Below, one piece after another: positions 47,926 to 64,000 of a stretch of 64,000 nucleotides of DNA. The position numbers and the translations under genes were made by a program. This DNA is from Rhea pennata (taxonomy: Eukaryota; Chordata; Aves; Rheiformes; Rheidae), in contig NC_084663.1 of the NCBI RefSeq assembly GCF_028389875.1, positions 204,569,876 through 204,633,875 on the forward strand. Direction: 5' to 3'. Below the pieces are notes generated by a model. It was not told the origin of the DNA. It saw nothing but the letters and a program-made list of their open reading frames with translations, and did no database searches. The first letter of the stretch is position 1, and every line of letters starts with the position of its first letter.

Positions 47926-50900
47926 CTACCCTGGAGGGTGCTAGTATGCATCTCCTTCTGTCCCTCTCAACTGACAGCAAGAAACTTTGGCAACTCAACA
48001 AGATGCTTCCAAAGACACCCCATGTCTGAGCAAATGGAGCTATTAATGTCACAGCAGAGCCCATCCTGAAAGATACAGCATATCCTGAAAGACATCCCCT
48101 AAAGGTATAACCCATTTTAGGATAACCTAAGATTCACCGTCATTAGCCCCAGCTTTCACTTTTCTGTTAACTCTGTACCGAAACGGCTTCTCTGCCTCCC
48201 AGAGTTTACTCAGGAAAACAAGCTCCAGCCTCGTGCTGAACGGTCCTGACGGGTGCAGAGGGTCCTCAGCTCCCAGCAGCCGCGACCGGTGCTCACGCAA
48301 ACCTGAGGCCTTGCTTTCATCTCGCTGCCCCCACATACTTAAGGACTCACTCAGTGCTGCCTTGTCTTACATCAAAGGGGACCTTGCATGGTGCATTGGC
48401 GAAGGGCTGAACTTCACACTGCAGCAGAGCCACGCAGGGTTACTCTGGAAAATACGCACACTGATATTTTATTCATCTAAAGCAGAAGTGGTTGGTATGA
48501 AAGAAAATACCCTGTGGTCTTTCATACCTAGAGTCAATGAATTCCTGGTCTTTTTATAGCTCAAAAATGCAGGGTGTTCTAAGTTAGTTTTACAAGCCTG
48601 TGAAGCCCTGGCTTAAGGGCCGGCTAACCATTAATCACAGAGGGGATGATGACAGCTGCTCTTATTTTACTGAGCTTTCAGATGGAGATCATGCTCCTGC
48701 TCATTGTGCCCTGTTGTCCCGGCTCGTTTGAGAAATGCCCTACTCTGTTTTGGTCTGAGGGGTTTGATGATAACTTCACACTTTCGGGACCACTAGGCTA
48801 ATTTTGGCACTGGCACAGCAAGCAACTCAAACAGGGCAGTCTGTGCCCAGTGCCCAGCTGTGGAGCCGCACGGTGGTCTGCTCTGTGCTCACCTTGGGCA
48901 AGGCCCTCGATGTTGCCTTCCCTCCCAGACTGCGATACCAACAGTACTCTTCGATTGTGTTTGTGAGGACGCTGTTTCCCAAAACTACTGTGCTGTCTGT
49001 AATAAGAAGACCTAGAGACTGTAAGAAGATGGAATTTAGAGTCCATGCCCGACTTGTACATCCTTCCACTAGCTACTCCTCAACTCATGCCACTGCAGGC
49101 TCATACCCTTGTAAGGGCAGCCCCGGAAAGACAAAGCCAGATGCTGCAAAATGAGTGTGGCTCTCCTGCCCCAGCTTTGCAGAGAGCCACGGCACCACGG
49201 GTATTTTGTGGGTAAGCAACTATCCGGCACCAGGGTAGCAAAGACTGGCTAAGGGTAATGCCGCACCAGACCAAAGCGCACGTGTAGGGTGTGCATTCAG
49301 CACACTGATGTGGGGGTCTGCAGAGGCTGTAGAGTCAGGATCATGGCCATATGTCCCCACCAGCAATGCGTCATTGGTGCAAAGCACTTCCCATGGCAAT
49401 TCAGCTTGGTCCGCTCTCAGGAAGTGCTTTTTTTTTGTTCAGTGGCAGAAGCTCAAGGTCTGCACCATGAATCCTCGTGCCCAGATGAAATGCCTCTCGC
49501 TGGGAAGGTGCAGGGGTTGCTGTCATGAAGATCACCACCACTGGGTGCCAACGCAGATGAAATGCCCCATGAAGAGCGTCCTTCTCGATGCAGCTAATGG
49601 CCACTGAGCCAGTGAAGCCAGGATGTTTCCAGACAGCCCCAGCTCCCTGGAGAACATCCTGCAGAGATGCTGCCCAGCTTGGGGATGAAACGGGGCCTGC
49701 AGCAGGAGGCTCAGATCCAGCCCAGTTTCAGACATCGGGTTGCATCCAAACCCCAGAACTGGGATCCAGATCATGACCGGCCACCTGGCAGCAAGCTTCC
49801 TCCCGATGAAGGATGTTTACACTTTGCTCATTTTTCACAGTAGTGTTGACAGCGCTGGCTGTGTTATCGCAAGCCTCAGTAGTTGATGTGTTTCTAAAAA
49901 TTCAGCTTCTAGAGTTATTTAACGATGTGAGAAATCACAGCTTTTCCTCAAGAGTGCACCTTACAAATGTTTGTATATTTGTTCCATTACAGTATAGAGA
50001 GGAAAAATCCCTGACTATATGGAAATGGTAACAATTCAGAACAGAAGAAATATCACAGCTGTATAATGCTTTGAATTTGAATTATTCTTAAACAAGTCTC
50101 ATAATTTTGCATGAGATTTGACTCAGGATTTTTGATTGCTTCTAGTTGACAACTTTACTAACATTATAGCTCTTTTGAGCTCTCTCCCTGTATGTGATAA
50201 ATAAGGAGAACATTGTCTAATACCTAGGAACATGCACGGGGATTTTCAAATTTAAACAAATTATCTCTGGCCGTTTGCTTCTTTGCACTATTATTTTCAG
50301 TGCATCATAAGCAAAATGTACTTAACCTGGAGACAATGCTACAGTGATGTCCTCCTTATTTGGCTGGAACATCTGCAATAAAGGCATAGTCCAAAAATGG
50401 TGGTGCCTTTTCAGCTATACCTGAACACATCTGGTGACATGGCTTTTCCCACCCTTATATGGTTTTGCCTCTACTGTTTCTTTTCTCCCATGCCCTTGAG
50501 CACCAAAGTAAGCCCCAAATCTTGACTTGATGAAAGCTGAAAAGCCCTATGCTAACCAACTACCAAATTGTTGTCCTTGATAGTAAAGATTGGGGCACTA
50601 AAAACACTTACAGTTGCCATGTCTTGAAGAGGGAGCATTCAGATGGGTCAAACCAACCTGTGCTGACTATGGGGAACATGAGGTTGCTGTGATGCGTGTG
50701 AAGGATAAAAATATCCAGTATCTACAAAGCCCCCTGGTCTTTGCTGACCCTGGGTTTGTTCCCAGAGTAGGTTGCTTTTTTTGGTGCGTGCGAGCTTTTG
50801 GGGAAGAGGAGAGGTTGGAAAAGGTGCAGGACAGCACATAGGCGAGAGATGCCCTTAATAGCTTTCATGCCTTACATACCTGCAGCTCTGTGGGACATGA

Positions 50901-51640
50901 TTCAAGAATTATCAAATAGACTCTTTCAAGAGCATGTGAGAGTCTGCTGAGCAAATCTCACTTACTAAAAGCCAGACACACTTGGTTGACTTTTGCTTTT
51001 TTCCTCCTGACCCCCCTTCCCCCAATTTCATTCAGATACGTAAGCAAACATACATGAAATGTTTCTAAAGGATCTCAGCATTCCCCTAGCATGTACAACT
51101 GCTCAAAACTGGGACATGATCTTTATTCATTACCGAAGATGTTATAGTAATTCACCAATACCTAGATTCGTGAGGGTACTTAGGTATATCTAGCTCACAT
51201 TGATTCAACATGCCAAATAAAGATGTCCCACACCCTTCAAAATCTAAAATCAATGGGAGTGCTATGCTTAATGGGAACACAGTGTTAAAATATCTTTAGA
51301 TGTTCACCAAAGCACCTTGTTGACTTTCTGCCCTTATTTCTTTCAGCTCAAGATGATCTCACTGAGACTTCATTCTTCTTGCTTGGCAAAGCTCTTGGTT
51401 TAATACTGCACTTTGCAGACCTATCGATCTTGTGCTCATATATACTTACGGATGGCAACTATTGTGGGGTCTCTCAGTAAAAGTTATGAAAAGCAGAGGA
51501 GATGCAACCTTAAAGTCACTGAAGTATTACTTCCTATTCTTAGTAACTTGTATGCAAAGCTTAGATTTGAAAAATCCTCTCTTCTCAGAGACTGAATATA
51601 TTTCACACTGGAAAAGCGAGAAAATAAATATTTTTATACA

Positions 51641-54600
51641 TTTATTATATACAATATTAAGGCACAAGTTTAAACAGCAAAGAATAAGAAATCTTTGGCT
51701 GACCAACAATATCAATATTTGCTGTGGGTAACACATACGTTCTTCATTTTCCCACCTATGTACAAATAACCCTCCAGCTGTACAACACTGTACATCAACC
51801 TTTCTATACAACCAGCAATAGTAAAAGATGACAGTATTTTACAACTAGTTACCAATGTCACCTGGAATGGCTACAACACATTTTCACAAAACACAGTAAA
51901 ATCCAAATAGCTGGAAAGAATAGTGCATTGCTTTACTGACAGAGGTGAACTGTTTTATGGCAGTAGTACACCACGTAAATTCTGCTAGTGCTTTGATTTC
52001 AGAGGGAAGTCTCACTGGTCCTTCTCTCTTGGCAGAAAAATTAAAATATCTTGAGTTCAACACAAGTAAGAAGAATGAACCTTTATGTTTATTTCAGCTG
52101 TGAACTCAAGAGCGAATGAGATTTGCCTACATTGTAACTCCATAATAAACAGTTTCCCATATTTGGACACAAATCTGGGGCAGCATCAATTGTAAACACA
52201 CCTTTGGATACCGGAAACTGGAGGGATCATCGTTCACACAAGAAAGAGGAGTGTTGCGTTCTAGCTGACTTCAAGAAGCAAAGCTGTACCACTAAGAGAG
52301 AGAACTAACTGAAAGCAACATCATGCACACTTAATCAGATACTATTTCTGTGGGATGCCTTGCTGTCTGTCTGTACAGAAGATATTAAATAGTTTCATCA
52401 AAGGAAATAATACAGCCAGTAATAACATGCTTAGGGACTTCCAAGCAGCTGTGTATCCTTATTTCACGGAGAAGACGAATGAAGTGAAATAGTTATCATT
52501 ATCATTTTACTTACTCTTGCCCTGCTACCAGTAAAGATGATGATCCTACAGTGCTTGTTCACTTTGATGAAGGGTAATTGAGGTGGGTCAGTGCTGCAAT
52601 GTCAGGATACTACAGGCTGCAGCCAGCCACTGCCACATGGAGGCCCTGGGTTTTATGCAAACACTTAGAACATTTAAATTAACTTTAGAGAAAAAATAAA
52701 ATTATTTTACAAGGCATATATTAAGCTGCATAACATCTTCAACGGGTTTACACATTTGGTTTTGCAATGCAAAGCTGCTAATACTCAAAACACACAATTC
52801 TCTGTTGACTAACAACTGACCTACCACTGCTTCTTTCGACAAGTGCAAAAATCACAAAGAGGGTGACACCACATATGCCTAATTCTATGTACACACAAAA
52901 AATAAGTGCATAGATTTAATGTAGCAATTTGTTTAAAAAAGGAAAAAAGAAGCAAGGTGTCTAGCCATGCAGTTTTGAGCACAGGGCTGGGTTCTGGCAC
53001 CTACAGGCTTTGAGACTGCAAAGACTTTAGTTTTCCATGAAAGTGGAGTTTAAAGTGCCTGCTGTTTTCACAATCAAGAGCTCCATTTAGATACCTACAG
53101 GAAGGCATGACCTTGGCCCAGTCCTGAGCACACAACTACTTCTGATACGACAGCATCCATCACTTTGCCATTTTTGGCAGCTTCACATAAAATCCCGTCA
53201 TCCCTTTCCCAAAGCCAAGTTCTTCCTAATGTCAATACGGTGAACTAGAAGATTTGGGAAGAGAAAAAAACAATATAGAAATATCTTAAAGAGGAAAATT
53301 TCCCCATCAGCATTTGCAATACACAAAGCAAATTATATGCTACAATTAACACTGCTGGTGAGTTGGCTGTCCTAGCTACTGCCACATCTCACAGAAATCA
53401 GTGACTTGGCTGAAAATGAGAAATGTTCCATCTTGGAAGAAAACAAAGTGAAAAAAAAAAAAAGACTGCAGCTCAGCACAGAAAGTAGATGATGCTCATG
53501 CACTGTTGTGCAGTTAAATCCTTCACAGTCTGATCCTACACACCTTAAATACCCAGTCCCAAATTAACCTGAATGGAGGGTCTGTATGCTCAAGGAAGGT
53601 AGGATTTGACTGCAGGTTCCAAAAATAAGGAAAATTCCAAATTCTTACCACAAACACTCTGATTCTTCCATTGTTATGAACTACTGCACAGTAAGGCATC
53701 TTCTGATCTCACATATAAGCCAAGCTTAATTCCACTGAAATAATTTCAAAGCCATCAGTGATTACTGCCTTCCTCACATCTCTCTACTTTAATTGCCTCC
53801 ACACAGTTTTAGTTACCTTGGGCTAAATTCTCTCCACAGTTTCATGCTTAGATTCACACTTGTTGAAACCTGTGCAGCCCTGCTGATAGCATTTGAATGA
53901 CTGAGATCAGAAGATGTTTGGGGAGACCTGTAGAATGCACTGACGCTCTCCTGCGGGACCTGTGCTCCCATGAGGGCGCTGCAGGACACCATGCTGCTTG
54001 ACACTACTGAGCCCCTCTGCCCTCCACTAGCACATCTGTATATATAAAAAGCTCTAGCTCCACCTGTGCCACTTCCCACTTGACTAATTCTGCGCGCACA
54101 TTGGTTCACTGGAGCTGACTGGATCCTCCCCTGACTTTCCTTCCTGAAACCTTCCTAACATTACAAAAGGGATTGCTTCAGCAGGCTCCCACCCCCTTTT
54201 ACATTCCTCTTCCAGGGGAATTCCAGCAAACAACTGCTCTTACCAAAACAGAAGTCTTAGCAATCTCTCAGTTTGCACGACAAGAATATTTGCACTGCAA
54301 ATCCAGCTCCAAGAGTTACACTTGTCCAGCCAGGAAAGAGATACCTAACTTGTGTGTCCCAGGAAAACCACACCATGCCACAAATACTTACAAGAACCTG
54401 CTGTGTACATCTACAGACCAATTATTCACTAAAATCAAGCAGTGAATACATTTGAGAAATGAACCAATTCTAAGGAAGATGTAAATTTCTCCTGGGTTAT
54501 TCATAAACTTCCACTGGCCTCACAAGAGCCAGGATTTCTCTCCTTGTCTTGGTTATAGCTAGGCAGTAAAATAGAGCCCCACTGTGCACACACTCTAAAA

Positions 54601-54918
54601 CTTAGCTGCCTTCTCTTTACATGAGAAAATGCAGTTTCTTTTTTTCCTTGACAATCACCTTCCCAAGCCACACTCTGTTTTCAATGCTCCTTTCTTCTTA
54701 GAAAATCCCAGACATTCATTTCATCTTTCATTTTCAGCTGTCTTTCCGTCTCGCCTGGTCCAAAGTCACAGCACACCAGACTCGAACTTCTTTTCAGGCA
54801 CAAACTTTCTCCACCTTTCTTCAGACTCTCTCAGTTAGTTTTTAAGGTTGGCACACCAATGGCCTCCTTGGACCTGAATGTATGCATACAAACCCCCAGA
54901 CAAAACACCATCCTTTGC
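51641..54918 (-). other. AMOTL1: Probable 3' UTR of AMOTL1
   Basis: After the AMOTL1 stop the - strand has no further coding exon and is AT-rich with very few open frames, fitting a long 3' UTR. AATAAA occurs on the - strand at 52093-52088 and 51646-51641; the second is my best guess for the end. The extent is inferred. Confidence 0.45.
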
Positions 54919-62660
<7,742 letters not shown>

Positions 62661-62663
62661 TTA

Positions 62664-62995
62664 GACAAGAGAAGGCTGAAGGACAACTGAGAACAACTAC
62701 TGGAAGGAAATAGAAATAGCCTGTCCTCTAAGCCCATGGTGGACTGGATAAGAATGAAGTCCTCGCTGCACTTAAACTACTGTAAGAGCAGTTTAGACCT
62801 AAAGGCTTTCCAAATAACAGCAGTGACAGCGACGCACAGCAGGAGACAGTCCAGACCTGTACAACTGCCACACTGACAGGCAAACGTCTGTCAGGAGCGG
62901 TGCTAGGATGAGCTGACCTTGCCCTGGGGCTGCAGGACGGAGAAAGTGATGTCTTCAGGTCCCCTCTACCTCTGTGATTTTGTAATTCTTTGATG
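62664..62995 (+). mobile_element. Old CR1/L3b-type LINE 3' end
   Basis: It begins with 'gagaaggctgaaggacaact' (CR1 'agaaggctgag') and ends with 'tctgtcaggagcggtgctag', 'ggtcccctctacctctgtga' and 'ttttgtaattctttga', in the order expected for the 3' end of an old CR1/L3 copy. No frame survives. Confidence 0.62.
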
Positions 62996-63320
62996 ATGCC
63001 AGTAGTTATTTCTCAGATGCATCCTGCTGGCAGGATCAGATCCTCTGCTTTTTGCCAACACAAATTCTGTAAAACAGCTATTTTGTTCATCACTAGTGGC
63101 TCATAAATAAGGAAAGGTTATTGTAGCAGATGCATTTCTTGACTGAGATATGAGTGAGCTCTTCAAGAGCTATAACAGCATCAGACTGCTTATGTTGTTG
63201 GTTTTTCCCCAAGTGGTGGTTTAATATAGTGCATCTGTTTGCTCACCTCTGGAGCCAGTTCCATGTGTTCAGCACTCAGTGCTGGCTGCGGACTGGGATC
63301 CTCTCTACAACCTCCTCGTG

Positions 63321-63344
63321 TTTTTTTTTTTTTTTTTTTTTTTT
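63321..63344. repeat. 24-base poly(T) tract
   Basis: Uninterrupted T run inside the AMOTL1 intron; no linked element seen. The rest of 63.0-64.0 kb shows nothing I can name. Confidence 0.95.
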
Positions 63345-64000
63345 AACATATGACTTGACTTCAAGTCTTAGGGATGGGAAATGTGAAAGCATAAAAATAC
63401 ACCTCTGAGGACACAGGGTTGCGAAAAAATCAAGGGGACACAGACAGAAATGAATACCTATTCTTCTAGCCAATTCTGGACTGGATTCAGATTTAAATAA
63501 TTTCTTCTCTGAGGATGACAGCCCCATTTGTCTCCAGACTGATCATGGGCAAAGGTTTCTGTGAACCAAGTACATCACATGAGTACTGCCTTGTTTCCAC
63601 CTCATCAGATTTCAGCAGACCTTGCCTTTTCAATAAAAGACCAATTGAAAATTATGGGCTAAATCTCCTTCTCATGTGTACCGTAGCTTTCCTTTTCTCC
63701 TGCAATACTGAGCTGATGCTGTACAATATGCAATTTCTGGAGAGAATGCAGGGAATCACTCCTCCAGTGATGGAGTTGGGAAAGGCTCTCCTTGGCCTTT
63801 GGGAATGGAGTCCCAACCACTGCCACGACCCTAGGAACTGGGAAGAGTCAGGCAGCATCCATCAGTGGCACTGTGCCAGTAATGAATAATCCTTGCAAGC
63901 TGTCATTTAAAAACCAGTAATTAAAAGGGTTTTGCTGAGGAAATGATTACTTGAAAATCCCAGCAACCTGAACTCTAAAGCAAGGTGACCCTGATACAGC

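Larger units (their letters stand above)
44060..51600. other. Intergenic DNA between PHF7-like and AMOTL1
   Basis: Only short, unrelated open frames on both strands. It holds a (TCATCC)n tract at 46.0 kb and a 27-bp direct repeat at 47.05 and 47.90 kb. No exon, RNA gene or clear transposon recognised. Confidence 0.55.

Noticed and set aside
44431-51600. Many open frames of 60-150 codons on both strands
   Set aside because: None has a recognisable domain, conserved splice structure or codon bias; expected by chance in a stretch of this size.

Overview
This is vertebrate nuclear DNA, almost certainly from a bird. Genes are split by introns with GT..AG borders. A well-preserved CR1 LINE has the 3' end typical of avian CR1, and several decayed CR1/L3 relics lie around it. 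There are no bacterial, phage or CRISPR features. The species cannot be told from the sequence.

Three protein-coding genes can be rebuilt exon by exon with matching reading phases. (1) CWC15, a spliceosome protein, lies on the + strand. A CpG-island promoter sits at about 2.1-2.9 kb, six coding exons run from 4809 to 17194, and a poly(A) signal is at 17486. (2) A PHF7-like gene lies on the - strand, with nine coding exons from 43431 down to 39165. It encodes a 424-residue multi-zinc-finger protein (extended PHD, RING/PHD-like, third PHD-like module). Its last exon carries a 41-residue repeat (123 bp of DNA) in nearly three tandem copies. This gene sits in a sharply GC-rich block. (3) The 3' half of AMOTL1 (angiomotin-like 1) lies on the - strand, with five coding exons from 60497 down to 54919. 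It ends in the PDZ-binding tail EVLI; its 5' exons are beyond the right edge.

Layout: 0-0.6 kb, ancient CR1/L3 relic; 2.1-2.9 kb, CWC15 CpG island with a 60-bp G-rich tandem repeat; 4.8-17.5 kb, CWC15 body; 17.5-38.9 kb, AT-rich intergenic DNA with a young CR1 at 29.2-30.2 kb and a probable old reverse-strand CR1 at about 35.2-37.4 kb; 38.9-44.1 kb, the PHF7-like gene; 44.1-51.6 kb, intergenic; 51.6-54.9 kb, probable AMOTL1 3' UTR; 54.9-64 kb, AMOTL1 exons and introns with two more CR1/L3 relics.

CWC15 and AMOTL1 face each other, as I recall for their human orthologues. The PHF7-like gene lies between them and, to my knowledge, is not part of the mammalian arrangement. It is the most unusual object here: an apparently intact, intron-bearing zinc-finger gene in its own GC-rich island, with a basic, Ser/Arg-rich tail that has grown by in-frame tandem duplication. 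The three genes have no obvious shared function: CWC15 acts in splicing, AMOTL1 in tight-junction and Hippo/YAP control, and the PHF7 family in chromatin and ubiquitin control.
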